Shown piece by piece: positions 43,774 to 57,305 of a stretch of DNA of 64,000 nucleotides. The translations under genes were made by a program, and so were the position numbers. Within the stretch, counting starts at the first letter, position 1, and every line of letters begins with the position of its first letter. The stretch lies in the NCBI GenBank assembly GCA_016630955.3, contig CM049996.1, positions 1,426,001-1,490,000 of the forward strand, written 5' to 3'. The notes below the pieces were generated by a model, which was not told where the DNA came from, did no database searches, and saw nothing but the letters and a program-made list of their open reading frames with translations. Source of the DNA: Didymella arachidicola. Taxonomy: Eukaryota; Ascomycota; Dothideomycetes; Pleosporales; Didymellaceae.

Positions 43774-46700
43774 AACTTGAAGCAAGGATGACCCGTTCTC
43801 AATGTGATGAGCTTGGGATGTTACAGAGTAAGGTCTGCGTCAAGAAGTTGGGGAAGTGTCGTTTGTATCGTGGCCACGAGTACGAGACAGCTCCGTCCTA
43901 TGATGAAGCAGAGGTGCGACCGAACGCAACCTCACTGGCTGTCTGCGACAACTGGGTACAATCAGCACCGATGGATACAACGGTCGACGTACGTACACGA
44001 TTCGAGATGATTGACAGTGTACAGCACCTGCACTAGACCGGGTATAGCTTCAGTAGTAAAGCGTGCGCAGCACGTTGGTACTGACACGAGCTGATACCGA
44101 CCGGCAAACGGCAGGTTCGACGCGCACTCTTGTGCAGATTGCGATGAATGGCTTCGCTTCGCTTGAGTCTAAGTCTTAGTCAACTACCGACTGTGGCTCG
44201 ATATGGGGGCTAGTTCGGTATTTGTTAACTTACATCGTAACACGAGTAAGGTTATATCCTAACTAATGGATAAACACGAACTCGGAATACAGTACTTCGA
44301 GGCTGAGAGGAGCAAGGGCAATAATTTCGAAAGTGGAGGACTCGCGATAACAGTGCCTCTTATGAGGCGAGGCATCGCCTTTCTGGCTGCGCTAAACACG
44401 CATCCAAGCGCCGTGCAGAGCGCGTCCGGTGTGCATGCGCGCAAGGATGCTCGATGGCGCACACCCAGAGGCTTGATAGCCCTCTGTTCGGATTTCTTTC
44501 ATTGGACCAAGCATTGCTAGCGGCAGCAAGCGCTCCTCAAAGATCAGTGCAAAGTCGCAGAAAGACCTCGAAGGATTCGTGTACCACGGCATCAAACGCT
44601 CACGCAGCCTGACCCTGCGTGATGCCTGGCTTTTTCTCCGCACTGCCATATGTTTTGAGGTCCAAGCAACCAAACAGACCCATAGCAGGGGTTGTCGAGC
44701 TCGCTGAAAGCACTTTCGACAAGCTTGAGTTCTAGGATGTAACATTAGCTGTCCAGTACTGAGAGCTACTTTCAAATACTTGAACGTCTCTGCAGTCGAT
44801 TCAATCAGATCGTTTGTAAGTTTTGCTCACCGAACTTGCACTGTTGAGCTGACCGCCTGCGCTCAAGGCCACGACAGCAGCTATCTGCGCTCCGCACGAT
44901 CGTCTACATCAAAGCCGTGTTACCTGTCACCTGTGATCGTCTGGCTCCCTCAAACATGCCAGACCTGGTCGCCTTGTCACTTCCTGTCAACACGAACGAA
45001 TTAGTGTTGACGCCTGCAGCTACCCGCGTTGCACAACGTTTGTTCCACATAGCGAAACGTGGGTCACCTTGCCAGACTTCCACTTTAAGAGATCCGATGG
45101 CTAGCTGCCTAATTGAGCAAGACTCCTGCAAACCACTGCTTTCATTTCACCATCGATCACGGATGCTACTCGATATCGACCACTAGGCACGGGACTCTCA
45201 CTGGACTTGTAAGAGAACAGGGATATGTTAATTTCGGCGTTTTCATTCAATCATGCCATCCTTGGTTGGAACAATGTGGACCGGGATCAGTATGTAGCAG
45301 ACACTCAAGCTATCATTCACCGGTCAATCAACACAAAGGAGCCAACCACTTCAAAACAACAGCCTATATCACGCGGATATCTAAATTCGAAAGGCCGTGC
45401 TGTGTCTCGGTTCAGCCACCTCGCTTTTCCTGAAGCCAGAATCAGGTCCGCGCTGCTACGAGGGCGGCCATGCTGATGTGAGGCGGTAAGCAGATGCCAT
45501 TCCAGAACTGCATTTCACAAACCTGCCCTGTAAAAACATGACCTTGATATTGTTCCGGCGCCGCATTGCGGAGACGCTATCACTGTACTGCGCCGGCGGT
45601 AGGGTACTGTCCCAGGTCATGACTCCGCTATGGACCTGTGGTAAAGACGGACATGGCGGTGTAAGACATGGCCTCGCTCGCATATTGGACATCAATTGGT
45701 GGACAGGTCCGTACATTCTTGCCGCACCTGGTAGCATGCACAACGCTGGAGGAGGTGAGGATATGCACATCTCGCGGCGGTAGTCTTTTCCCGCTTGCCG
45801 CAGGTTTCACGGCGCCGGGAGTATGGTACCACACCCCACCCGACTTCGGTCAGCTCACAAGGGTGTCCATATGTTGAATCTGCGGTATGGATCTGCGAGA
45901 AGGAAAGAAACATTGTAAAAGGGAATGACGCAGACCTGCTCTCAGGGTACGGCCTTGCACCATGACCACCCAGTCCGGCCGCCACTTCTTTACAGAGCAA
46001 CACGCGGCGGAGCAAACACGGCGAGTGGTTTTCTCGGCTATCCTGAACACTGATTGACTTGGTCTCAGGCTCATTTCGCTACTGCGCACTGCGCTTAGAT
46101 GCGGTGTCGTCCGGTGCCCAGCCCCGTTTGAACCTCTCAATGCGCCACGGTGTGACTGTCATGTACCCCAGACATTGGACAAAGCCAAGCCGAGCTGGTG
46201 AAATATTTCACCACAAAGATGTCTGAGGCCAATAGGAGCTGGTCCCCAACTTGCTCGAGCCCACCCGATCAAGCCCTCGTCATTTATTGCAACCTCATTG
46301 AGCTTGAGCTCCACTTATGGTGCGATTCTAAGGTATTCCGTTCTTAGAGCTACTGATCTGTTTGCTTGGAATTTCTCAGGAGAGTTGCTCTGAGAAAGGC
46401 AAGCGACCTATGTTACTGCCTGCGTGCCATAATATGGGACCTTAGTGGCGGTTCTTCCGTGAATGTCGAGCGGCTATTCCTCTGGTCCCTTCAAGTGGGC
46501 TTTGAAGGACGTATCAGTAATTTTTCCTCCAAGTCGTACTTTGCCTAGCTGATCGAGACGCTGTAGCCAACTTATACAGGCTGTTACAGACGACACAGGA
46601 AAGCTACTGTGCGGTCGCACTCCTGCCACGCATACTCCGTGGATCTGAAAGGCCACGCGTCCCAGGTCGTATTAATTCAATTCAAGACCATTAAAACTCT

Positions 46701-49339
46701 CGTGAAAACCATCTCCATATCATGCGGCCACACCGCAGCAGTCACCTTGCATCGTGTCAGTGCGCCCTACGCTACCTAAGCCTATTTCAACACGACGTTT
46801 CCGTTTCCAATGCGTAACGTACAATGAGTATGTCAGTATCCACAATGGACGAAGCGCGGGAACAGTCTCACAAGAGGTGTTGCGGCAAACAGTCCCGACG
46901 TCCACAGAAAGCTGTCCAGTCAAGCTTCCTGCGTGCCTGGCTGTGCCGTCCGCGTGTTCATCAGCTTTCACTGCCGAATCCGAGATGGCGACTCTGGTAA
47001 AATGACAGCGGGACCTTGCAGCTTGTTAAAGCAGCTCGACCGCTCCTGACTGCATGCCTCCCACTGTGTAAGTCAACGTTCGTGCGGCAAGACAAAACTA
47101 GCGCAGATTCTTATAGAACCATTGTAATATTTCCAAGTGTGCATCCTTAGTGGGTCTCCAAGATATCTGCAATGTTGGTGTCAAGCTCTGTGGTGTTTTT
47201 GACTACGTCAAACGGACTACATCGGCACCCTCTCTAGCATTAAAATCAGTACCAAGACTTTCTGCTATGAACGATATACAGGGCTTGCAATACTCGCACT
47301 GCGTATAGGCTGGCTGTAATTAGCGAGGCAGCACAGGTACAGTACTAGTGTACAACAACCATATCCTTGATCACCCCACCACGACAACGCTCAACACTCC
47401 ACTGCCAACTCGACCCCAGTCCTTCCCCAGAGACAATATTAGCGATGGACCTGTGTGGTACTGCGGAGCCAACGACCTTGACAAGCACTGACATACTGCC
47501 TTGTGTAGGGCTACTACACGTTGCCGGCCCGAACAGTGTCCCGCAAAGTACAAACGGGAAGTCTGTCGGTAGCAAGTTTTCTGGACAACAAGTCGTTCAG
47601 ATATGAGTACAATCGTAGATGCCTCTTGGCAATGTTTCTCCAACAGAACCGCCAGGTCAGATGCGCCAAAGGAGGACAAACTGTACGCGTAGTGTGACGT
47701 GGGCGCAGTTCTGACAGCTTGACAGGTACCACTGTACGAGGACACCTATAGGCTCCACAACTATACTTCCCTATCATCAAGGTGACCCCCGCTTCACTTT
47801 CTCTTCGCTTCCGAATGCCGCCTTCTGCTACATAAATCACCCTGCTCGACCTCACCAAGACAGTCTTCAATAGAGGCTTAGTACGTGGACGCTACACGCA
47901 GTGTTCGGATCTGCCTTGCGCCATTCTTAGTATGCAGTTGCCAGCACATGTGTTGTACGAATCAGCCGGGTAGCAAGAACACCAATATGCACCACTTTAG
48001 GCAGTCCACGATGGGTCCTAGGTACACAGCCCTCCGTTTTAGGCTTATAAGCCTGGTTTCCTGCGTGATCCCCGCGCATCGCGCTTGCACATCAGAGCCA
48101 AGTTACATCCAGCTAAGACGTTAGCCTACCGCCATTGCGTGGCCCGCAAGATAGGCACGATTCCACGTGATTCCACAAACTCACTGCGTAATTCTCCAGC
48201 ATCAGTTGACTGTCTGTCTGTTGCAACTTTGCGCCTGGTTGTGGTATCTCAGACGTTCCGCAGTGACAGGCATCCGAAGAAAAATTGTCGTGGAGCCGTG
48301 CATGGCAGCACGTCCTTAGACAGCATGATGCATTCTTCATTTCCCATCTACTTTCTTATATCCGCAGAAACCTGCAAGCGACGGCAGGCAACCACTCGGC
48401 TACAGGTATCACCGTGTAGCTTTCTACTACGATCCCAACTTCCTCTTGAGAGCGTAGTGCGTCAATAGTACCCTCTGGGAGGTCAAGGGGCCGGGCATAG
48501 CCCAGCTCTCCATAGGACCTTACTCAATTCCATCAATCAATCAATCTGCTCTCTTATCGAGTGCTTACTAAGTAGTAGTAATTGTTATGTAGACTAATCT
48601 ACAGTGTACGGGGAAACATGTCGAGAACGAAGGCGTAATGGTGGTGAAAGTCATTCGCGACATGACGTCAACGTCACGGAACTCTTAGAGAGTTTCCAAG
48701 ATGGATGGCTCATGTTGTCTGCCACTTTTAGAGCAGAGCATATGCAGCACCTGTGACCACTCCAGAAATCTTTAGAAGAATGGGCGGAGGAGAATAATCG
48801 CGGGCCACGCACAATCTTTCCCTCTCTCATTAATTTGGGTTGGAGGATAAAGCGAAAGACGAAGACTATCAGCATCGAGTCCCTCCTGACGTAAGCAGTC
48901 AGAAAAACAACATGTGTCTCGGCTTTCCAGTGCTTCAGACGTACACTGGTCGGCAGCTTCTTTTGTAGACGTGGGCAAGTTCGGAAGAATAGAGACGATT
49001 ATGAGAGATGACCCAGGAGGTGACTACGAGTGCTACACAGGGAGTGCCAGAAGCATTTGTCTAAGAAACACTCCTTCATCACTTCCCCGTTTGCTCTGAT
49101 GCACATATGATATGATCGTTCAACGTATTGAACTCGATCTTACATTTCGATGCGAGACATAGACGTAGATATACTGTCTTAAAAAAAGCTTCCAACGCCG
49201 CTCGTGCCATAGGAACATCCATTAGACCAATGACTGAGGGTAAGGAAGCTGATGGAGAGCCATCGTAACCGAAACGCCACCGGGTATACCGCTCAAACAC
49301 CATGATGTGCGTCCTTCCCACATATTGACGTATAATCAT
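43774..49339. other. Gene-poor 5.6 kb region
   Basis: On both strands the only frames are short (mostly under 130 codons), overlapping, and without conserved words, signal peptides or splice-joined continuity that I could find. No tRNA cloverleaf, long tandem repeat or transposon end was seen. Small features include a TCAA/ATCA run near 48530-48545. The stretch could be decayed repeats or genes, a long non-coding locus, or ordinary intergenic DNA; the sequence does not decide among these. Confidence 0.5.
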
Positions 49340-52300
49340 CTACTCGCTGTCATCGTCAAAGCTTGCCTCACTCACGTCGTCCTCATCATCGTCGTCGCTG
49401 ACAACGTACTTCGCGGGCTTAGCCGCCGCCTTGCGACCAGGTCGGGCAGCTGGAGCGCGGCTAGTCGCCTTAGGCTTTGGCGTTGGCTCATCATCGTCAT
49501 CAGAAAGGATCTCATTGGCCAGGGTATCCGCATCATCCATCTCCTCGTCTGAATCGATGACCTTGGGCTTCTTCACAGGTGCAGATTTAGGCTTCAATGC
49601 ATTAACCGGATCCGTCTTCTCCAAGCGTTTGGCGTAGGCCTTTGCGGCAGGGCTCAGAGCAGTGCTATTCTTTGTGACAGCGGCTGCGGGTGCCTTAGCC
49701 TTGGGCATAACCTTCGTTTTGGCCGTGACCTTGGTCAGCTTGACCGCTGCAGGCTTTGGCTTGGCAAGACTGAAGTCGTCCTCCGAGTCTGAGAGCATCG
49801 TGTCGTTCACGTTGCGTGGCGCAGGCTTCCTAGGCGACGCGACAGGCATGAGTGCTTCATAGTTGGTTGTGTCACCCTCCTCGATGTCAATGACAGAAGG
49901 ACTGGCCTTCTTCGCAACCTTGGGCATGCCTGAGCTGCTGCCAGGACGCGTCGAAGTCTTGAACAATGGTACACCATTATTGGTGCCACCGATTGACTTG
50001 ACCATGGTGCTAACATCGCCGAGATCGTCGTCGTCATCGGAGTCTGTGTCCACGCTGTACTTAGATATCGGCTTCGTTGCAGCTGCACGAGGAGCCCGGC
50101 CGTTGACCCTGGGCGCTGGTGCAGGCTTCTTTGCTTCCTCCTTCGCGACGACAGCGAAGACGTCAGAATCATCCTCGTCGTCGTCGGAAATGACGGGAGC
50201 AGCCTTCTTAGCTGCAGCTGCGCGACCTCGAGGCTTAGCAGCAGGTTTCGGGGCAGGCGCCTGCTCAAGCTCTGCCTCAGCAGGACTCGATGCCCCGTCG
50301 GTCTGAGGAGGCGACTCCTTCTTTACATCGGCCTTAAGGTGCGACAGGAGACTCGTCTGTGTTGATTTCTGTGGAGCCGTCGAGCCGAACGTCGACTTTG
50401 CGGACACCGCGGGAGACGGCTCTTTGGAGGGGGCATCTGCCTCACGCAAGTAACTGAGCAAACCCCCTGCCTTTGCCTTTGTCTTCTTCTTAATGGGACC
50501 AAAATCGGAGTCAGAACCAGAGTCGTCAGAGTCACTGCCCATCTTTCTCTTCTTCTTGGGCTTTCCACCCTTGGACGCACCAATGCCAAGCTTCTGAGAG
50601 GCGCGACGACCCATCCGCTGGATTTTCTTAGCACGCTCCGCCTCTTCGCTGAGCTGCACGTCCCACTCTTCAACGAAAGCGTCGAGATCAATGTTCCAGA
50701 GGTCCTTCGGCGAGAGCTTGATAAGCGCGTCGATTTCGTCCTCCTTGTCGCCGATCTGCTTCAAGAGCTTCTCGACACGCTCCTGGGTCAGAGACCAAAT
50801 GGCCATCTGTTACTAGTCAGTACAGGCTCATTCGAAGCTTGAGTCAAGGTACTTACGCCGAGTAGATAGTCGTAATCATTTGCGTTGACTGCGAGATCAA
50901 CATCTTCAGCTTCCTCATCGTCCTCCTGGGCATCTTCGGTCTCGCCGTTCTTTTTGGCGTCGTCGACTTTGGGAAAGGGTGTGAAGTCAAGCTTCTTGAG
51001 CTCCTGCACAAGAACAGTCTTCTTTTTCTTCGACACAACGAGCTTGTTGTCGATGATCATTTTAATGAACCTGGCTTGATTACTCATCTTGGTAAGCTCC
51101 TTCTGCAGGACATCAAGCTGATGAGATTTGCGCTTCTCGTAATATCGCAGACGAACGTGGTAGAACTCTTCAATGATGTCCAGCGGGGTCGCATACTTGT
51201 GGATACGGCCCTGCGCATCGAAGGCGACCAAGTTGGAGCAAGACTGCTGCTTGTAGAGCTTGAAGGTCTCCTCGAGACCCTTGAGAAGAGCGTTTTGCAA
51301 GTGCTTGTCTTCCATCTTGATAATGACGTGGACCTTGTCGGGAGTATTGTAGTCGATATAGTCCTTGATGATAGATGGGGTCTTCTCGGCCTTGATGATG
51401 TCTTCAAGCTTCTCTTTGAAGTCCTGTGTCCAGTATCGAACGGGCAACTCGGTGACCTCAATCTCACCGTTAACTTCACGAATCGTACCTCCGAAGCGGA
51501 ACTTGTCGCCACCAAGGTCGTCGGTCGTTCCAGTGAAGCCCTTATACCAAGGAATCATGGACTTCATGTCCTCTTTCGATGCACCGTCCGCCATCCGGAG
51601 CCTGATATTTTCAACAATATCCATAGGGTTGAAGTTGGGGATCTCGGAACTCCAACCGGTACCGATACCGCTCGATCCATTAACGAGAATCATGGGCAAG
51701 ACCGGAATGTACATCTCAGGCTCAATCTTGTTACCATCGGATTCACCATACTTCAGAAGAGCATCATCCTGTGCATGGAAGATCCTACGCGCGAAAGGTG
51801 ACAGACGAGTGTAGATGTAACGAGCGCTGGCAGCATCGCCACCACCCTGGAGACGAGAACCGAAATTGCCACTGGGCTCCAGTACGTTGATGTTGTTGGA
51901 ACCAACGAAGTTCTGGGCCATTCCGACGATGGTACCTTGCATGGAGGCTTCACCGTGAGCATAGTCCGTCGAACCAGAGACGGAACCAGCCAGCTCGACG
52001 ACCTTTACATCCTTACGAATGTTGCGCCTGAGGCAGGTGTAGAGTACCTTCCGCTGACCGGGTTTGAAGCCGTCGATGACTGATGGGATGGAACGCAAAT
52101 TATCGGCCATAGAGAAAAGAATCAGCTCCTTGTTTACGAAGTCGTCGTAGGTGATCTCGTTGGTAGTGAGATCCAAGTGATTGCCAGGAACGAAGTCGCG
52201 CAGCCACTCTTTACGCGCATCTGCCTTCTTCTTGGAGAACGCAAGCTCAATGAGCTTTTCCTCCTCGGCGCGCATAGTGTGGAAACGCTTCATGTGAGTG

Positions 52301-54647
52301 TCGAGATCCTTGAAGTAGATTTGGGCGTCCTTGATGTCGCTGGTACCCAATCCCTTGTAATACTTGTGGTCCCAACCCTTCTCATTTTTGTGCTGCTCCT
52401 TCCACTCCTCATACTCGGGCATGGAGAAGAAGCTCTTCAAGCCCTTTGGATTCTTCGGGTCACCCTTCCATACCTTTACGATAGGAGTGATGAACTCGAG
52501 CAAGAAACCAGGAAGCTTGAGCAGACTGGGGAACTGGCACTGGAGGAAATTGATGAGCAGACCCTTGATATGACTACCGTCGTGATCCTGATCCGTCATG
52601 ATCATCAGGTGGCCATAGCGCAGGCTCTTCATATCAGACATTGTGTACTCCTTCTTGTGCTGGAGGCCCAAGAACTTCTTGATGTTCTGAATCTCGACGT
52701 TCTTCATGATCTGGTCCATGGTCGCATCACGGACGTTGAGCAGCTTACCACGAAGCGGGAAGACACCAAACAGATCCTGGTTGACAACTGCACGACCAGC
52801 CAAAGCCAGAACACTGGCCGACTCTCCTTCTGTGAGGATGAGAGTGCACAGATGGCCGTCTTTGGTCCCAGCTTTGTTGGCATCGGTCAGCTTGGCGTTG
52901 TTGATCCGGTTGCGCTTGTTGCCATCGGTCTTCTTCATCAGCTGGTCTGCCTTCTGTTGCGCAAAGTGCATGATGTTTTGAATGACCTCGGTCTTCTCAA
53001 TTGCCTTCAAGAACTTGTCGCTCAGTACAGGCTTGCTGCCGAACTGACTCGCCTTGGTCGTTAATTGCTCTTTGGTCTGCGACGTGAACGCAGGGTTGAC
53101 AATTGAACAATTGACGAACAAGAACAGGTGGTTCTTGATTTGTGCAGGCTTGAGCTTGACAGCTGCCTTGTTCTTCTTGTTGACGATCGCCATGAGCTTG
53201 TCAATAATTTGATCAGCGATGAAGTTGACGTGAGTACCACCAGAGGTTGTAGCGATCGAGTTGACAAACGACACCTGATTGAAGGAGCCGTCCGAAACAG
53301 CGAAGCCGATGTCCCAACGGTCATGCTTGTCCGTGATGATGACTTCCTTACGCTCTTCGCCATCTTCAGACTTGCCTTGCTCCCTCGAGATGGACTTGGT
53401 GTACATTTCCATGTACTTCGCAAAGCTGGTGACCTTGACGCGGTCGCCGTTGAGGTAAACCTTGACTCCACGAAGTGTACCAGCCATATCGTGTGTCCTC
53501 CTCTTAATCAACGCCTCAAAGTCGTCGTCGATCCCGTCCATACCGAACTTGGCGTAATCGGCCCGCCATGTAATTTTTGTGTAGTCGTCGGTCTTGATGT
53601 CTGTAATTTTCGCCTTGCCCATCTTGCTCATGTTATCGGTCCATGTCTGCTTGTATTTTTTCTTTTGCTTCGAGTCGACGGTTTCGACTGTGAACTCGCG
53701 GGAGAAGACATTGCAAAGCTTGGCTCCATAACCGTTGCGACCACCTGTGACCTTTTGCTGATCGTCGTCATAGTTCGAGGACGTGAGAAGATGACCGAAG
53801 ATCATTTCTGGGACGTAAATGCCGTGTTGCTTGGGGAGTCAGCACATTTCAGACAGTTTACTTGAGATACATACATGGTGAATCTCCACAGGAATACCCT
53901 TGCCATCGTTCTTTATTGAGACCTCACCAGTCTCTCGATCGACGGTGACGCGGATCTCACTCATGTTCTTGTCGTTCTGCTTGTTGTCTGCAGCGTTGAC
54001 CAGAATCTCGTCGAAGATCTTGTACAGACCTGGTACGTAGGAAACGTCGCGGAACTCCATGCTCTCGGTCGCCGAGTTGTAAACCCACATCTTGTCTGTT
54101 GTTCGCTCGACGGAACCGATGTATGTGTCTGGGCGTTTCATAATGTGCTCCAAATGCGAAAGCTGTGCGCCTGTCAGTTCCAATTATTGTCGCGCTGAGC
54201 CCGTCTACATACCATCTGGTACTTGCTGCTTGCGCCGCCCGCAGCCTTCTTGCCTTTGGCAGATAGCGGTACCTCCTCAGCGCCATCCATGCCAAAGCTC
54301 TCATCCGCAATATCTGCGAGCGGCTTGCCACTGGTCTTCTTGGGTGCCGCCGCCTTTTTCGCCTTGGGAGGTGTTTTTGCAAGCAACGACTCATCATCGT
54401 CTTCTATGGGGTCCTCCATGTCGACATCCGTATTTACATCGTCCGAAAAGTCCTTTGTCTTCTTCTTAGGCGCTGCCTTCGCCTTTGGCTTTGCTGCTGT
54501 TGCACCTGCGGCTTTCCCTCGCGGTTTGGGAGCGGCTGCTGCCTTCTTTGGTGCTGCTTTCACCTTTGGTGCTGCCTTTGCAGCCTTCGCAGGTGGCGCA
54601 AAGTCAGAGCTTGCGCCTTCATCGAAGTCAGACCCTGAGTCGGACAT
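49340..54647 (-). CDS. TOP2: DNA topoisomerase II, four exons (1720 aa)
   Basis: Exons are 54647-54213, 54162-53875, 53829-50857 and 50806-49340; the three introns are 45-50 nt. The first acceptor is GCGCACAG at 54163, giving KYQM-LSHLEHIMKRPDTYIG. An acidic/Lys-rich N-tail (~140 aa) precedes the GHKL ATPase with GGRNGYGAKL, followed by the SQTKEQLTTK loop. The TOPRIM domain has LTEGESA (Glu575) and TDQDHDGSH (Asp654-Asp658). The breakage-reunion domain has the catalytic Tyr912 in DAASARYIYTRL. The last ~450 residues are a charged, Ser/Lys/Asp-rich nuclear tail ending in an acidic patch. The enzyme passes one DNA duplex through a transient double-strand break using ATP and Mg2+, and is needed for chromosome segregation. 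All key residues are intact. A transposon lies about 600 bp upstream of the start. Confidence 0.97.
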
Positions 54648-55249
54648 GACGACGAAGCGTTGTCGACAAGGTCCCGGGGGACGAAAGGAACAGGGTGTAA
54701 AAGGCTGCGCTCAGTTGGTAGTACGGCGAAAAACTGTGAGGTTAGTAAGTGCGAACGCACGCGCAAAGAGTGTCATGTAGGGGCGAGCGCGGCGTGGAGG
54801 CGTTGACGATGTTGTGTTTACTCGGGAGCCGCCTACTGTTTTCTGTTTGGGGTCCACTTATTGCGGACTAGCGTGAACTAACAGTGACGATCATTCATGC
54901 GGCGAGCCACATGTGAAGATGAAATGATGAATTTACAGAAGACAGTCCACGTCAAAGGCAGCATGGCGATTTCACGGTGATGAAGACGACTGATTGGATA
55001 TGACGTATGCAAAGTTTGGAGTGAAGGTGAAGCTGCTGTGGCGTTGGCAATGTAATGCATTGTTCTGTCCGCTCGCCCCAGCGCTGAGCGCGTCAGTAGA
55101 AATGATTCGGAACGAGCTAAAGTCCGTGTGGCCAGCTCCTGACGGCCGGCTGCCATGACTGCGACGATGTCGCAGCTGCCCGAGTGCGCTTGACGCGTCA
55201 CCGCGACGTGTTCGCGTTCGCGCCTCTTGCCAATCAAAGCTGGAAGCTA
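54648..55249. other. TOP2 5' flank, truncated by the transposon
   Basis: This 0.6 kb between the TOP2 start and the TA target site at 55248-55249 must hold the proximal TOP2 promoter. No gene frame is convincing. Anything farther upstream has been displaced by 2.1 kb. Confidence 0.55.
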
Positions 55250-55293
55250 CCGAGTCCGTGCGCGTGACGCCCACCATCGCGTAACGCCCCGCT
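55250..55293 (+). repeat. Left 44-bp terminal inverted repeat, copy 2
   Basis: It is identical to 27388-27431 and is the exact reverse complement of 57306-57349. Confidence 0.93.
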
Positions 55294-55337
55294 AAGCAAA
55301 TCGCACCCCATCTTCAACACCCCATAGCTCAGTCAAT

Positions 55338-57197
55338 ATGGACTCAATTCAAGAAGCGGCTACAGAATTCGATTTGCGCAATCATAAAGAACAACTTTCA
55401 TACACAAAGTTTGCTAAAGCAAAGGGAGTTGATCGGTCTACGTTAGCGCGGAGGCACAAAGGGGTTTCAACTTCTAGGGAGGTCAAAGCAGTTAACCAAC
55501 GGAAACTCAACAACACTGAAGAACAAGAGCTTATTAAGCTTATTAATAAGCTTACTGAGGACGGATTCCCTCCTAACAGGCTTCAAATCCGAAATTACGC
55601 GTCTAAAGTAGCTGGTAGCAGCGTCTCTGATAGCTGGGTTACTCGCTTCCTCCACCGTCACACAGCTGAACTGGTCACCAAATGGGCAACAGGGAAGGAT
55701 CGCAATCGCCACCAAGCTGACTCAGGGGCTTCTTTTGAGGCCTACTTCACACTTCTACACAGCAAGATAGCTGAGTACAGCATTGAGCCTCAGCACATGT
55801 ACAATATGGATGAGAAGGGCTTCATGATCGGGGTACTTGAACGTGCAAAACGAGTGTTCTCCCGGCCACTGTGGGACAGCAAGCAAGTCAGAGGTACTCT
55901 CCAAGACGGCTCACGGGAGTGGATCACGCTTATTGCTTGCATAAGTGCCTCAGGGGAAGCCCTGCCAGCAAGCCTCATATACCCAGCAGCCAATCAAGCT
56001 ATATACTCAGGCTGGGTGGAGGATATCAAGCCAGGGGAACACTCAGTCTTTGTCAGCTCATCTAGTACAGGCTGGAGCAACAACGAGATAGCTCTTGCCT
56101 GGCTTGAACAGGTGTTCGATCGCGCTACTAAGGCCACAGCACGGAGAAAGTATCGTCTTTTGATACTTGACGGCCACGGGAGCCACGTTACCCCTGACTT
56201 TATTGAGTACGCCAACCAACGCAAGATACTCGTGATGATCCTTCCCCCTCACTCAACACACAGGCTCCAGCCACTGGACGTTTGCCTGTTCTCACCTCTG
56301 GCACGAGCATACTCAAATGAGCTTACGCAGTTCCTCCAAAGCAGTCAGGGGACCTCTCCAGTCACTAAATCAAACTTCTTACACCTGTTCTGGGCGGCGT
56401 GGCAGAGCTCATTTCAGGAGTCAACAATCGTCAACTCCTTTGCAGCCACAGGGATATGGCCCCCTGACGCCTCTGCTGTACTCAAACAAGTCAACAACAC
56501 TTATACAGACAAAGAAGAACAATCAGGAGCTCTTAGACCAACAGACTGGAGGCGTATAAGGCAGGTACTTAAGGATCATGTGAAGGAACCTGACAGTGAG
56601 GCAGTGCGGGAGCTGACAGGGGCAATTCACTCTCTTACTGCCCAGGTTGAGCTGCTTACTGAGCAGAACAAAGGCCTGCAGGAGTCTCTTGCACACAGGA
56701 AGAAGCACAATAAGAAGAGTAAGCCCCTGAGTCTCCAACAGCGGAAGGAGTACCAAAGTCAACCTGTATTTTGGTCTCCTCGGAAGGTCAGAGAGGCACA
56801 CTATCGTCGGAAGATCAATGAGCAAGAACAGGAGGAGCAGCATCTTCAAAAGCTACGTCAGAAGCAAGAGCAAGTAGCAATTAAGCTTCAGAGAGCAAGA
56901 GAGGCTCAGGAGAAGCGTACAGAGCGTGAGAGAGCTAAGGAGGTGAGGGTGCAGGAGAAGGCTAAGAAGGCAGCTGAAGCGCAGCGTCAAAGGGACGCTC
57001 GTCAAGCTACTACTGCTATCCAATTATCCCAAAAGGGTAAGCGTAAAGCCTTAAAAGCTACCTCAGGTAGCAATAAGCGTCAGAAACAAGCTGGTGATGC
57101 TGGTGGTGCGAAAGAAGCCCCTGAGGCACCCTCGGCTCCTCCACCAGTCACTACTCGCCGCGGACGCAACGTTAGGCTTCCAAGTAAATACAAGTAG
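55338..57197 (+). CDS. Fot1/pogo-type DD35D transposase, copy 2 (619 aa)
   Basis: The predicted protein is identical, residue for residue, to the one encoded at 27476-29335, including Asp158, Asp278 and Asp314 and the coiled-coil tail. It starts 88 bp inside the left inverted repeat. Both copies therefore encode a complete enzyme, and either could mobilise both elements. The identity implies a very recent common source. Confidence 0.95.
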   Translation: MDSIQEAATEFDLRNHKEQLSYTKFAKAKGVDRSTLARRHKGVSTSREVKAVNQRKLNNTEEQELIKLINKLTEDGFPPNRLQIRNYASKVAGSSVSDSWVTRFLHRHTAELVTKWATGKDRNRHQADSGASFEAYFTLLHSKIAEYSIEPQHMYNMDEKGFMIGVLERAKRVFSRPLWDSKQVRGTLQDGSREWITLIACISASGEALPASLIYPAANQAIYSGWVEDIKPGEHSVFVSSSSTGWSNNEIALAWLEQVFDRATKATARRKYRLLILDGHGSHVTPDFIEYANQRKILVMILPPHSTHRLQPLDVCLFSPLARAYSNELTQFLQSSQGTSPVTKSNFLHLFWAAWQSSFQESTIVNSFAATGIWPPDASAVLKQVNNTYTDKEEQSGALRPTDWRRIRQVLKDHVKEPDSEAVRELTGAIHSLTAQVELLTEQNKGLQESLAHRKKHNKKSKPLSLQQRKEYQSQPVFWSPRKVREAHYRRKINEQEQEEQHLQKLRQKQEQVAIKLQRAREAQEKRTERERAKEVRVQEKAKKAAEAQRQRDARQATTAIQLSQKGKRKALKATSGSNKRQKQAGDAGGAKEAPEAPSAPPPVTTRRGRNVRLPSKYK

Positions 57198-57305
57198 CAC
57201 AAGTAGTTCACATAGGTCTATTTACTACTCTACTACAATATTATACAATATTTGCTGTTGTTGGTGGCTCAGTAACCTTATTTTTCAACAAGTCGATAGG
57301 ATCTC

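Noticed and set aside
44040..44130. Possible tRNA, because of a GGTTCGA word near 44116
   Set aside because: The rest of the B box, an A box and pairing acceptor and anticodon stems are missing.
44259..48468. Many 70-130-codon frames as small secreted proteins
   Set aside because: None shows a clear signal peptide followed by conserved or Cys-rich sequence, and they overlap on both strands as expected by chance.
51076..53865. Long plus-strand frames (about 240-295 codons) opposite TOP2
   Set aside because: They mirror the highly codon-biased TOP2 exon 3 and have no protein-like motifs of their own.
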